A DNA stretch of 64,000 nucleotides from the NCBI RefSeq assembly GCF_014534685.1, contig NZ_JACVVX010000005.1, forward strand, positions 124,001-188,000, read 5' to 3'. The notes under the pieces were generated by a model that was given only the letters and a program-made list of their open reading frames with translations, did not search any database and was not told the DNA's origin. Of this stretch, positions 21,645-30,791 are shown piece after piece; the stretch's first letter is position 1; each line of letters opens with the position of its first letter. Origin of the DNA: Oryzicola mucosus (GTDB lineage: Bacteria; Pseudomonadota; Alphaproteobacteria; Rhizobiales; Rhizobiaceae). The translations under genes were made by a program, and so were the position numbers.

Positions 21645-22535
21645 ATGAGCAGACCGGTTGAATGGGACGATCAGCGCATCTTTCTCGCGGTCCTTGACGA
21701 GGGCAGCCTGTCGGCCGCTGCGCGGCGTCTGGGATTGTCGCATCCCACGGTGCGCAGCCGCATCGAGGCGCTGGAGCAGAGCCTTGCAACCGTCCTGTTC
21801 ACGCGTTCGGTGAATGGATTGACGCCGACCGAAACCGCCGAGGCGTTGCGCGCGCCGGCCCGCGCCATGGCGGTTGCATCCGAGCTTTTCATCCGCCAGG
21901 CATCGGCCCCGAGCGGAGAGGTCGCAGGCGTCGTCCGGATCAGCGTCTCGGATGCCATGGGGATCGAGGTGGTGCCGGCGATGCTCAAGCCCTTGCGCGA
22001 CGCTCATCCCGGCATCCGCATCGAGCTGTCGCTGAGCAACGCGCCGGCGGACCTGTTGGCCCAGGAGGTCGATATCGCCGTGCGAACCGTCGCTCCGAAG
22101 CAGGAGGCGCTGCGGGCCAAGAAAGTTGCCGCGATCCCGCTCGGCCTGTTCGCCTCGCGCTCTTATGTCGAGCGGCGCGGCAGCCCGGCCGGTCTGGACG
22201 ACATGGTGGACCACGATGTCATCGGGCCGGACCGACACCGCGGTGACCTCGCCTTTGCGGAGCGGCTCGGCCCGGGTTTTGCACCTGCGCGTTTGGCCGT
22301 CAGGACCGACAGCCATCCCGCGCAGCTCGCCGCGGCCCGGGCAGGGCTCGGCATTGCCGTGGCGCAGGTGCCGTTGGGGGAAAGCGATGCAGGGCTGGTC
22401 CGCATCATCCCTGACCTCGATGTCGCAGTTCTCGAGACATGGATCGTCACGCATGAGAACCTGGCGAAGGTTCCGCGTGTGCGGACGGTCTTCGATTCCC
22501 TTGCCGCCTCGTTCGAGACCTTCGGGAAACGGTGA
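21645..22535 (+). CDS. LysR-family transcriptional regulator
   Basis: A 296-residue LysR regulator. The N-terminal winged helix-turn-helix is clear (FLAVLDEGSLSAAARRLGLSHPTVRSRIEALE written here in part as SLSAAARRLGLSHPTV). It is followed by a dimerisation helix and a substrate-binding domain with VRISVSDAMGIEVVP and the DIAVRTVAP strand. The effector cannot be predicted. Divergent from the NmrA-like reductase gene, which it probably controls together with itself. It converges with the AI-2E permease gene, with only 23 bases between stops. Confidence 0.92.
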   Translation: MSRPVEWDDQRIFLAVLDEGSLSAAARRLGLSHPTVRSRIEALEQSLATVLFTRSVNGLTPTETAEALRAPARAMAVASELFIRQASAPSGEVAGVVRISVSDAMGIEVVPAMLKPLRDAHPGIRIELSLSNAPADLLAQEVDIAVRTVAPKQEALRAKKVAAIPLGLFASRSYVERRGSPAGLDDMVDHDVIGPDRHRGDLAFAERLGPGFAPARLAVRTDSHPAQLAAARAGLGIAVAQVPLGESDAGLVRIIPDLDVAVLETWIVTHENLAKVPRVRTVFDSLAASFETFGKR

Positions 22536-22558
22536 AGCTTTTTGCTTCGTGAGTTCTG

Positions 22559-24508
22559 TCAGGCCGCCGCGAGCTTTGCGCGGCCATGCGGGGATCGCGA
22601 CAGCCTGCGCGTGATGACCTTCAGGTCGACTGCTTCGGCCACCGTCAGCGCCGATCTCACGGTTTCGGTCAGCGACGACGAGACGAAATCGGCGTTGGTA
22701 TCTTCTGCTGCAATGATCGGGCTGTCCTGGCCATTGGCCATGGGGATGAAGAGCCCCACGCGCGTGCCTGGCCTGAATCGCTTGACACGCCGGACGATCT
22801 GGCGCGCCTGGGATTTCGAATTCCCGTTGAGGAAAGCGATGACAATCGTCTCGACCTGATCGGCCGGAAGCAAAGCGGACATCCGGCCGGAAAACAGCGT
22901 GTGCTGGGCCTTCGAAACCTCGGCGCCCTCGACCTCGAGCACTTGCGCAAGCATCATCGCCGCCGCGTCGTCCATCGCACCGCGCCCGCCGACACACAGA
23001 ACCGTGCGGCCCTTGCCATCCGGAAAATCGGTTTCATCCGAGGGAGCGGCCGCATCCTCTTCCTCCTCGTTTTCCTCTTCATCCGCGATGTCGGAGAGGT
23101 TGTCGACGAGGGTTTCGGCGCTGGACGAAAACAGCGTCATCTGCGTTTCGGACATGACGCCGCGCTGCCGGTCGGTCTCACCCAGCAACAGCGCGGGAAT
23201 GCCGACCTTCTCATAGTAGTCGACGAGAAATTCCTCCTTCAGGAATTCCTCGGCATTGTCGGTCGCTTCGTCGGGATCGCCGGACAGAAGCCGCTGATAG
23301 AGCTTTTCCCTTGGCTCCAGCACCGGCTCGTTGCCGAGCAGAACATCGAGGAAGCCGAACTGTGGAACATGTTTCCCGAGCACGACCAGGCAGACCGTCA
23401 GCGGCGTCGACAGCATCAGCCCCAGGGGACCCCACAGCCACGACCAGAAGATCGCCGAGATGATGATGGCGAGCGGCGAAAGGCCGGTTTGGGAGCCGTA
23501 GAGCCAGGGCTCGACCACATTGTTGCTGACGAGTTCGGTGACGAGGAACAGTGCTGCGACCCAAAAGACGAGGGACCAGCCGGGCGATATGGCCAAAGCG
23601 AGGAACAGGGGCAGGACCATGCCGATGACCGGACCGATATAGGGCACGAAGCGCAGGACAAGCGTCAGCAGCCCCCACAGAATCGCGTTGGGGATTCCCA
23701 GGAACCAGAGCCCGAGGGTGATGGGGAAGGCGTAGAGGCTGTTGACCACCAATTGCATCAGCAGATATTTGCCGACGCGCTTGCCTGCATCCTGCAAGGC
23801 GGCGGTGGTGCGGTGAAGGTCGCCCAGGCCGACCAGCCGGATGAACCGGTCGCGCAGCCCCTCTCGCTCGATCAACATGAAGATGACGAGCACGATCACC
23901 AGGCCGGCGGTCGCGAACGGTTTGATGAGCGGCAGAATGAGATTGCCGAGCGTCTCGATCGGGTTGGCGCGGTCGACGATCTCCACGGGCAGAGGTTGAC
24001 GTTCTATTGGCGCGGGAACCGCCTCCGGCGCAGGCTGCATCTGGCTTTGGACGGCGCGCGTCTCGATCTCCGCGCCGACCCGCTCGACCGCGCTGTTGAG
24101 GCGTTTCAGCCATTCGCTGCCGGCGCCGGCCTCGGTGAAGGACTGGACCTTCTGCGTGATGTTGCGCTGGTAGGTCGGGATGTTCTGGGCGAGGTTGGCG
24201 ACCTGGGTGGCAACGATGAAGCTGAACACAGTGATTGTGAAGAACGCCATGGCCACGGTGACGATCACGGCCGCGATTTTCGGCACCGAGCGCCGCCGCA
24301 GGAACGAGACGATGGGCGCGATGGCGAAGGTCAGCAGCAGCGCCAGCGCGAGCGGTACGAAGATATCCTCGCCGATGCGCAGGATGGCCACGACGGCGAT
24401 GATGGTCAAAACGGCGAAGCCCGACAGTTTCGTCCTCGCGATCGCGTCGTTGCGCGAGGCCAGCTGATCCTCGGATGTCTTGTCGATGGTGGGAAATCGC
24501 GTATCCAC
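22559..24508 (-). CDS. AI-2E (PerM/TqsA) family transporter with long cytoplasmic C-terminal domain
   Basis: Inner-membrane permease of the AI-2E family; family members export or import diverse small molecules, and autoinducer transport is not implied. Two N-terminal helices (residues ~30-75), a periplasmic loop of about 130 residues, then the diagnostic C-terminal helices with PITLGLWFLGIPNAILWG, FVPYIGPVIGMVLPL and LMLSTPLTVCLVVLGKH. After residue ~410 comes an unusual ~240-residue extension: an acidic linker (EEENEEEEDAAAP), then a Rossmann-like tail (TVLCVGGRGAMDDAAAMMLA). The start is GTG 24508 with GAGGG upstream. The tail is present in some rhizobial homologues as I recall; its role is unknown. 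Confidence 0.85.
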   Translation of the reverse strand: MDTRFPTIDKTSEDQLASRNDAIARTKLSGFAVLTIIAVVAILRIGEDIFVPLALALLLTFAIAPIVSFLRRRSVPKIAAVIVTVAMAFFTITVFSFIVATQVANLAQNIPTYQRNITQKVQSFTEAGAGSEWLKRLNSAVERVGAEIETRAVQSQMQPAPEAVPAPIERQPLPVEIVDRANPIETLGNLILPLIKPFATAGLVIVLVIFMLIEREGLRDRFIRLVGLGDLHRTTAALQDAGKRVGKYLLMQLVVNSLYAFPITLGLWFLGIPNAILWGLLTLVLRFVPYIGPVIGMVLPLFLALAISPGWSLVFWVAALFLVTELVSNNVVEPWLYGSQTGLSPLAIIISAIFWSWLWGPLGLMLSTPLTVCLVVLGKHVPQFGFLDVLLGNEPVLEPREKLYQRLLSGDPDEATDNAEEFLKEEFLVDYYEKVGIPALLLGETDRQRGVMSETQMTLFSSSAETLVDNLSDIADEEENEEEEDAAAPSDETDFPDGKGRTVLCVGGRGAMDDAAAMMLAQVLEVEGAEVSKAQHTLFSGRMSALLPADQVETIVIAFLNGNSKSQARQIVRRVKRFRPGTRVGLFIPMANGQDSPIIAAEDTNADFVSSSLTETVRSALTVAEAVDLKVITRRLSRSPHGRAKLAAA

Positions 24509-24780
24509 AGCCGCCCTCTATCCAAGGATCGGACCAGATGAAAAGTTGCCGTCAAAGGTCTCTGGCCGTCCACCAGAACACAACTGTCATCTATTCGTTC
24601 CGCTGGGTCGGCGTGGGGAAACAGTTTCTTTCTTCCCAGGCAAAACGGCTGCGAAAAGGCGCAGCCGGCAGCGGCGCGGGCAGGGTGCAAGCTCGATGAA
24701 CGGCCTATGTCAATTTGTCTCCATCGCACGCCTTTCTTTTTCGACGGGGCGCACCTATGGTCCGCGCCGGAGGCCTGTCC

Positions 24781-25164
24781 GTGTCGAAATCCCTCATGAA
24801 ATCCCGCCTATGGGTCGCGATCTTCGCGGCATGCGCGATTCTTGTGCAGGCTTTGGTCGCGGTGCCGGCAGCGGCGTCGATGGCCGCTTCTCCAACGCTC
24901 GACGCGTTCGGCAACGCGCTGTGCCTGCCAAGCGCTGCGATGGACAAGAGCACGCCGTCCAGCGACCATAAGACGCTTCCGGACTGCTGCACCTTCGGCT
25001 GCATGGCGGCTGCATTTGTTCTGGCGTCGCCGGAAGACGGCGGGGCCTGGCTGCGACGCCCGCTGGACCGCGTCGAAGAGCCGGTCGCGATGTCGAGGGC
25101 GCCGCTTGTCTCGGCTCCCGAGCACGATCCCGGACGGCCGCGCGCGCCTCCCGCGGTGGGTTGA
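24781..25164 (+). CDS. Small secreted or membrane protein, DUF2946-like, next to a copper chaperone gene
   Basis: A 127-residue protein starting at GTG 24781, chosen because GGAGG lies 7 bases upstream. It has an N-terminal hydrophobic segment (VAIFAACAILVQALVA) that may be a signal peptide, then a cysteine-containing stretch with LCLPSA, DHKTLPDCC and FGCMAAAF. This is the pattern of DUF2946-type proteins that accompany copper-handling genes. The PCuAC gene follows on the same strand after 84 bases. A role in periplasmic copper handling is inferred from context and cysteines only. Confidence 0.65.
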   Translation: MSKSLMKSRLWVAIFAACAILVQALVAVPAAASMAASPTLDAFGNALCLPSAAMDKSTPSSDHKTLPDCCTFGCMAAAFVLASPEDGGAWLRRPLDRVEEPVAMSRAPLVSAPEHDPGRPRAPPAVG

Positions 25165-25248
25165 AGACGTCCGGCGGCCAGACCGCCGAAGCTTTCAATT
25201 CACACCCGCCGACTGTGCGCGGGTCCCTATCGCTTATGGAGCATATCT

Positions 25249-25809
25249 ATGCTGTCTTCTTTTCGCCGGGCTGCGCGCCCGTCCGCATCCGCCACGTTCC
25301 TTCATCGCTTCCGGTCCCTCGAGGAGCGCATCGGCGTCGTCGGTTTCACCCTGATGCTCGTGGTGGCCATGGCCCAGCCGCTGTGGGCGCATGGGTTCAA
25401 GATCGGGTCGCTGGAAATCGCCCATCCCTGGTCGCGCGCGACGCCGGCCGGCGCCAAGGTGGCCACCGGCTATCTGGTCATCAAAAACCACGGAACCGAG
25501 GCGGATCGTCTCGTCTCCGCGACCGGCGAGATCGCCGGCAAGACCGAAATCCACGAAATGGCTGTCGACGCCAATGGCGTGATGACCATGCGGCCGCTTT
25601 CGGCGGGGCTGGAGATTCCCGCCGGCGGCCAGGCTGAGCTCAAGCCGGGCTCGTTCCACATGATGTTCATGGACCTGAAGCGTCCGGCCGAGGAAGGCGT
25701 CAAGTTCAAGGGCACGCTGACCTTCGAGAAAGCCGGCACCGTCGATGTCGAATTCGCCGTCGACGCGATGGGGGGTGCCGCGGACGATCATTCCGGACAT
25801 GGCGGCTAA
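25249..25809 (+). CDS. Periplasmic copper chaperone, PCuAC family
   Basis: A 186-residue secreted copper(I) chaperone. Members of the family deliver copper to cytochrome oxidase CuA. A long basic n-region precedes the hydrophobic core ([18 protein letters not shown]). The mature domain begins with [16 protein letters not shown] and carries the methionine/histidine copper site: EIHEMAVD, then VMTMRPL, then [11 protein letters not shown], matching the family pattern H-x-M ... M ... H-x-M. The C-terminus is His-rich (DDHSGHGG), which may add metal binding. GGAG lies 8 bases before ATG. Confidence 0.93.
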   Translation: MLSSFRRAARPSASATFLHRFRSLEERIGVVGFTLMLVVAMAQPLWAHGFKIGSLEIAHPWSRATPAGAKVATGYLVIKNHGTEADRLVSATGEIAGKTEIHEMAVDANGVMTMRPLSAGLEIPAGGQAELKPGSFHMMFMDLKRPAEEGVKFKGTLTFEKAGTVDVEFAVDAMGGAADDHSGHGG

Positions 25810-25839
25810 AACGGGCCTGTGATGGGCCTTTGAGTCGCG

Positions 25840-25876
25840 ACGATGCCGGGTGGGCGGAAGGCACGCCCGGCATCGT
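25840..25876. terminator. Hairpin between the PCuAC and adenine deaminase genes
   Basis: ACGATGCCGGG pairs with CCCGGCATCGT around a 15-base loop. No T-tract follows on the + strand, so it could be a weak terminator for the copper pair or a structured leader for the deaminase gene. Confidence 0.4.
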
Positions 25877-25982
25877 CTGCGCGGACGGTGGGTCTTAAAA
25901 GCGCACTTTGCGGCCGCTTCATCGTCCTGCCTCTGGAAAACGCCGTCAGGGCTTGGCACAGTCTCCAAAACAGGAGATGCCG

Positions 25983-27788
25983 ATGCCCGACCGCAGCAAC
26001 AGCCCAAAACCCTGGACCGAGATGGCGACGACGCTGGTCGACGTTGCCACCGGCCGCAAGAAGGCCGATCTGGTAGTGCGCAACGGCCGCTGGGTGAATG
26101 TGCATTCCGGCGAGATCATCGACGGTACCGATCTGGCCGTCATAGGCGGACGCTTCGCCTATTGCGGCCCGGACGCCAGCCACGCCATCGGCCAGGACAC
26201 GCAAGTGATCGACGCCGGCGGGCGCTATCTGGTGCCGGGCCTGTGCGACGGCCACATGCATGTCGAAAGCGGAATGGTCACCGTCACCGAATTTTCCCGC
26301 GCGGTGATCCCGCATGGCACGACCTCGATGTTCATCGACCCGCATGAGATCGCCAATGTGCTCGGCCTGCCCGGCGTGCGGCTGATGCATGACGAGGCGC
26401 TGGCGATGCCGATCAACGTGCATGTGCAGATGCCGTCCTGCGTGCCGTCAGCACCCGGGCTGGAGAATGCCGGCGCGGTGCTGACGGTCGAAGACGTCGC
26501 CGAAGCGATGACCTGGCCCAACATCATCGGACTGGGCGAGGTGATGAATTTTCCCGGCGTCGCCAACAACGATCCGACCATGTCCGGCGAAATCGCCGCG
26601 ACGGTGCGGGCCGGCAAGACGGTGGGCGGACATTATGCCTCGCGCGATCTCGGCCTGCCGTTCCACGGCTATGTCGCCGGCGGCCCGGAGGACGATCACG
26701 AAGGCACCTGCGTGGAGGACGCGATTGCCCGCGTCCGCCAGGGCATGAAGGCAATGCTGAGACTGGGCTCGGCCTGGTACGACGTCGCCACCCAGATCAA
26801 GGCGGTGACCGAAAGCGGGCTCGATCCGCGCAACTTCATCCTCTGCACCGACGACAGCCATTCCGGAACGCTGGTGCAGCAGGGCCATATGGACCGCGTG
26901 GTGCGCCACGCCATCCAGCAGGGGCTGAAGCCGGTGACGGCGATCCAGATGGCAACGATCAACACCGCCCAGCATTTCCGGCTGGAGCGCGAGATCGGCT
27001 CCATCGCGCCCGGCCGGCGGGCGGACTTCCTGATCGTTTCAGACCTGGCGGGGATGACGGTCGATGAGGTCTATGCGCGCGGGGTGAAGCTCGCGGAGCA
27101 GGGCAGGCTGGTGGCCGACATTCCGGCTTATGCCTATCCCGACAGCGCCAAGAACACGGTCAAGCTGGGCAAGCACTTGTCGGCGGAGGATTTCGACATC
27201 GCGGCCCCTAAGGGCAAGAACGAGATGCGCGTGCGCGTCATCGGCGTCATCGAGAACCAGGCGCCGACGCGGGCGCTGGAAGCCGACCTGCCGGTCGAGA
27301 ACGGGCTGGTGGCGATGGACCGCAAGGGCGACGTCTGCCAGATCGCGCTGGTCGAGCGGCATCGCGGCACCGGCGGGGTGACCAACGCCTTCGTCTCGGG
27401 CTTCGGCTATCTCAAGGACTGCGCCATGGCCTCGACCGTGGCGCATGACAGCCACCACATGATCGTGGTCGGCACCAACAAATCAGACATGGCGCTGGCG
27501 GCAAACCGGCTGGGCGAGGTGGGCGGCGGCGTGGTGCTGTTTTCGGAGGGCAAGGAACTGGCGCTGGTGGAAATGCCGATCGCCGGGCTGATGTCGGACG
27601 AGCGCGCCGAGATCGTGGCGGAAAAGGCGGAGAAACTGACCAAGGCGATGAGCGACATGGGCTGCACTCTGAACAACGCCTATATGCAGCACTCGCTGCT
27701 GGCGCTGGTGGTCATCCCAGAACTGCGGATTTCCGATGTCGGACTGGTCGATGTGCGGACGTTTGAGAAGGTCGATCTGTTCGTGTGA
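25983..27788 (+). CDS. ade: Adenine deaminase
   Basis: Hydrolyses adenine to hypoxanthine in purine salvage; an amidohydrolase-superfamily metalloenzyme. The product is 601 residues. Family features are KKADLVVRNGRWVNVHSGEI, LVPGLCDGHMHVESGMVT with the HxH metal site, TSMFIDPHEIANVLG, EDDHEGTCVEDA and LCTDDSHSGTLV, plus a C-terminal Ade-C domain (DSHHMIVVGTNKSDMALA). ATG 25983 is selected because AGGAG lies 6 bases upstream. The gene stands alone. Confidence 0.96.
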   Translation: MPDRSNSPKPWTEMATTLVDVATGRKKADLVVRNGRWVNVHSGEIIDGTDLAVIGGRFAYCGPDASHAIGQDTQVIDAGGRYLVPGLCDGHMHVESGMVTVTEFSRAVIPHGTTSMFIDPHEIANVLGLPGVRLMHDEALAMPINVHVQMPSCVPSAPGLENAGAVLTVEDVAEAMTWPNIIGLGEVMNFPGVANNDPTMSGEIAATVRAGKTVGGHYASRDLGLPFHGYVAGGPEDDHEGTCVEDAIARVRQGMKAMLRLGSAWYDVATQIKAVTESGLDPRNFILCTDDSHSGTLVQQGHMDRVVRHAIQQGLKPVTAIQMATINTAQHFRLEREIGSIAPGRRADFLIVSDLAGMTVDEVYARGVKLAEQGRLVADIPAYAYPDSAKNTVKLGKHLSAEDFDIAAPKGKNEMRVRVIGVIENQAPTRALEADLPVENGLVAMDRKGDVCQIALVERHRGTGGVTNAFVSGFGYLKDCAMASTVAHDSHHMIVVGTNKSDMALAANRLGEVGGGVVLFSEGKELALVEMPIAGLMSDERAEIVAEKAEKLTKAMSDMGCTLNNAYMQHSLLALVVIPELRISDVGLVDVRTFEKVDLFV

Positions 27789-27804
27789 GGGGGTGCGCTG
27801 CCTG

Positions 27805-27827
27805 CCTTCTCCCTGTGCAGGAGAAGG
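27805..27827. repeat. Small dispersed palindrome
   Basis: CCTTCTCC-N7-GGAGAAGG, the same hairpin core that bounds the repeats at 4.3-5.3 kb, here as a solitary copy between two convergent genes. It may also act as a transcription barrier. Confidence 0.6.
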
Positions 27828-27849
27828 GAAAGGCGCGGGCGGTAAGAAG

Positions 27850-28920
27850 CTACTGCAGCAGCTTGATCCGGTCGGTGATGTCACGGTCGGTGGCGAAGCC
27901 ATCGTCCTCGCGCAGCCGCTGGCCGAGCAAGCGGATCAGCGCGGGATTGTCGGCGAATTTGTTGTGGTTGAACGGATCGCTGCCGGTTTCCGTCGACAGA
28001 TCGATCACCTGCACGCCGTAGCGGGCAAGGTCGGCGGCATCGCGATAGCCGCCCAGGCGAGGCCCTGCGCCGGCCAGGAGACCGGACAGCTTCAAGGCGC
28101 GGTCGTCGGCCGACAAGAGCAGCACGAAAGGCTTGGTCGGCTTGCCGTAGCGGCGCATCTGGCTCTTGAACACGTCGACATCGATGTCGGGCGAGGCGAG
28201 CACGACGTCGCCGAGCTTGCCGCCGAGGTCGCGGTCGCCAGTGATGGCGAGCTGGCGCAGCGTCTCCATCGTCACCCAGGTTCCCATTGAATGGGCGATG
28301 ATGTCGATGCGCCGCGCCCCGGACTGGGCGAGCATGCGCAGCGTCACTTCGAGCTGGTCGCGCGCCACGCTGGCGCTTTCGCGGTCGTAGACATAGCCGC
28401 TGGTGGTGCCGCCCGATGCCCAGGAAAACAGCACCGGCGTGCCGGTATAGCCGGAATCGTGTACCACCTGCGTGACGCGGTAAACGGCGCTATCGAAGCC
28501 GGTGTTGTAGCCATGCACGAAGACCATGACGCGTTCGCCACGGGCGGCGATGTCAGCGTTGATGGCCTGCATGAATTTCGGCTGGGTGTCGTAGGCCGTC
28601 ACATTGGTGGCGGTGAAGAACTTGGCCTGATCGGCCGAATCGCGCCGGCCACGCTGCTCGATCTGTCCGCTTTTGTGCACCAGAGGCACCGTGACGTTGG
28701 CCATGGCGTAGTTGAGCGTCGCAGAGCGATCGCCCGCAAACACCTGCTTCTGGTCCTCAGCCGCGCCGCGCGTGGTGGTGATGAAGATGGCGTGAGCGCC
28801 GGCGATCTGGGTGACCGGTGCGGCGACGACGGCGCTTGTCAGCAATTCCTGGGCCGGCTGATTGATGCAACCTGCGAGAAACAAGGACAGAAGGGCAACT
28901 GCATATTTGGGCGAGGGCAC
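27850..28920 (-). CDS. Lipoprotein alpha/beta hydrolase, DUF900 family
   Basis: A 356-residue envelope protein. Start GTG 28920 has GGAAG 7 bases upstream and gives a proper lipoprotein signal (YAVALLSLFLAGC, lipobox LAGC). The alpha/beta-hydrolase core follows: VMVFVHGYNTGFDSAVYR with the oxyanion region, VLFSWASGG, IIAHSMGTWVTMETL with the nucleophilic serine in HSMG, and VVLASPDIDVDVF with a candidate acid. DUF900 proteins are uncharacterised esterase-like enzymes. The frame to 29013 would bury the signal sequence and is not preferred. Confidence 0.85.
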   Translation of the reverse strand: MPSPKYAVALLSLFLAGCINQPAQELLTSAVVAAPVTQIAGAHAIFITTTRGAAEDQKQVFAGDRSATLNYAMANVTVPLVHKSGQIEQRGRRDSADQAKFFTATNVTAYDTQPKFMQAINADIAARGERVMVFVHGYNTGFDSAVYRVTQVVHDSGYTGTPVLFSWASGGTTSGYVYDRESASVARDQLEVTLRMLAQSGARRIDIIAHSMGTWVTMETLRQLAITGDRDLGGKLGDVVLASPDIDVDVFKSQMRRYGKPTKPFVLLLSADDRALKLSGLLAGAGPRLGGYRDAADLARYGVQVIDLSTETGSDPFNHNKFADNPALIRLLGQRLREDDGFATDRDITDRIKLLQ

Positions 28921-28962
28921 GGCAAATCTTCCGGTAGGCGATACGGATACAAACTGTCGGGA

Positions 28963-28987
28963 CACCCTTCCCCATAGGGTGAAGGTG
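28963..28987. repeat. Imperfect palindrome of the rhizobial intergenic type
   Basis: CACCCTTC near GAAGGTG with CCCATAGGGT between. Similar in design to the short hairpins at 27805 and in the 4-5 kb islet. Located just upstream of the lipoprotein hydrolase gene. Confidence 0.5.
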
Positions 28988-29122
28988 GCAGAAGTAAGTC
29001 TTTGCCACCGCATTTGCTGCGCTGCGGCATCAAGCTTTGGTCAGTGTTGCGCGAATGCAGCATGCTCTCATGCGCAATTGCAATTGTGCCGAAACCGGCT
29101 CGTATCTCCGTGAAAAACCGCC

Positions 29123-30604
29123 TTATCGAACCCAGAAGGCAGGCGTGAAAATCACCAGAACGGCGAGGATTTCCAGGCGGCCGAGCAGCATGGCGGCGGT
29201 ACAAATCCACTTTGCCGCGTTGGGCAGCGAGGAAAAATTGCCGGCTGGGCCGATGATCGGGCCGAGACCGGGGCCGACATTGGTGAGCGAGGTGAGGGCG
29301 CCGCTGAGGGCGGTGATGAAATCAAGCCCGGTGGCGCCGAGAAGCATTGCCGTGATCGCCCAGAGCACCAGAAATGCGGCGATGAACAGGATGACGGCGC
29401 GCTGCATGTCGTCGCCGATGGTGCGGTCGCCATAGCGTACGGGGGTGACGGTGTTCGGGTAGATCAGCCGGCGCAGGCCGTTTGCCAGGAGCTCGAACAG
29501 GATGAGGAAGCGATAGGCCTTGATACCGCCGGTCGTCGACCCCGAACAGCCGCCCAGAAAGGTCGCGACGAAGAAGCAGACCACCGCGAATGGCCCCCAC
29601 AGCGAATAGTCGTCACTGGCGAAGCCCGACGTGGTGATGATGGAGATGAGATTAAAGGCCGAATGCGTCACCGCCTGCAAGAAGGGCGTACCGTTCGCTA
29701 CGGTGAGGTAGATCGCGATTACCAGCGAGAAGACGAGGCAATAGCCGCCATAGACCCTGATCTGCGGATCGCGTAGCGCATCGACATGGCCGCGCAGGAC
29801 GAACAGGATCATGATGGAGAACGGCAGGCCGCCGATCAGCATGAAGACGATGCCGGTCCAGAGGATTGCCATGTTGTCGGCATAGTAGCCGAAGGAGGAA
29901 TCATGGGTGGAGAAGCCGCCCGTCGCCACCGTGGACATGGCGTGGTTGACGGCGTCGAAGCCGTTCATACCGGCCATTGCGTAGCAAAGCGCGCAGGTGA
30001 AAACGAGCGTGGAATAGATGCCGATCAAGCTGAGCGTGAATATCTGGAAGCGCTCGAAGGGCCGGTCTTCGATGTCCGAGGATTCGATCTTGAAATAAGA
30101 GACGCCGCCGATGTTGAGGAACGGCAGCAGGAACAGGCCGAGCGCGATGACGCCCAGACCGCCCATGAAGGACAGGAGCGAGCGCCACATCAGGATGCCG
30201 GGAGGAGCCTGGTCGAGCCCGCTGATGACGGTGGAGCCGGTGGTGGTGATGCCCGAGACCGATTCGAACACCGCATCGGTCAGGCTGAGATCGAGTGAGG
30301 AGATCATGAACGGCACGGCGCCGGCGACCGCCAGCGTCATCCACAGCATGTTGACCAGCAGGAAGCCGAAGCGGGTGCTGACGGGGGGCGGGCGCCCTTG
30401 CGTGGCAAGCGCTACGGCCAGCGCGAGCCCGCCCATCAGCACGGCGGAAAAGGCGAAGGCCTGCCAGTCGTCATTGTCGTAAAACAGGTCGACCGCCGCC
30501 GGGATGAGCATGGCCACCGACAGGTAGATCGCAAAGATTGCAGCGACGTGGATTGCGGCGCGGACGGTCAGCCTGTTCACAATCACCCCAGAAGTTCGCG
30601 ACAT
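29123..30604 (-). CDS. trkH: Trk-type potassium uptake protein TrkH
   Basis: Membrane subunit of a K+ uptake system that needs a cytoplasmic TrkA partner encoded elsewhere. 493 residues from ATG 30604. The four pore loops typical of the Trk/Ktr/HKT superfamily are visible, each with its filter glycine: SGITTTGSTVI, STVATGGFST, ITTSGFASDD and LTNVGPGLGP. They are separated by membrane helices, and CSGSTTGGIKAYR lies before the last unit. No clear ribosome-binding site was found, and the frame is open to 30805; 30604 is chosen because hydrophobic conserved sequence starts shortly after it. Confidence 0.94.
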   Translation of the reverse strand: MSRTSGVIVNRLTVRAAIHVAAIFAIYLSVAMLIPAAVDLFYDNDDWQAFAFSAVLMGGLALAVALATQGRPPPVSTRFGFLLVNMLWMTLAVAGAVPFMISSLDLSLTDAVFESVSGITTTGSTVISGLDQAPPGILMWRSLLSFMGGLGVIALGLFLLPFLNIGGVSYFKIESSDIEDRPFERFQIFTLSLIGIYSTLVFTCALCYAMAGMNGFDAVNHAMSTVATGGFSTHDSSFGYYADNMAILWTGIVFMLIGGLPFSIMILFVLRGHVDALRDPQIRVYGGYCLVFSLVIAIYLTVANGTPFLQAVTHSAFNLISIITTSGFASDDYSLWGPFAVVCFFVATFLGGCSGSTTGGIKAYRFLILFELLANGLRRLIYPNTVTPVRYGDRTIGDDMQRAVILFIAAFLVLWAITAMLLGATGLDFITALSGALTSLTNVGPGLGPIIGPAGNFSSLPNAAKWICTAAMLLGRLEILAVLVIFTPAFWVR

Positions 30605-30791
30605 CAGCCAAATGCCGAAGAAATGGCGCATTGCCGACGGGCGGCGGTGGCTTCCCGCTGCCCGATATGCAATAGCGCAGCGAAGTTCTTTCGCAAACCC
30701 CGCGCGACCGTTCACACACGGCGTTTTTCGGGTGGTAGCCACAACGGATGCCGGCCGCTTTGTCCATGCCGGCAACATTTGGAGCGCACCG

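Noticed and set aside
20553-22997. 814-codon leftward frame running through the LysR gene into the permease gene
   Set aside because: Only its last 330 codons, from ATG 21545, are protein-like. The rest is antisense to the LysR gene and runs into the permease gene in another frame.
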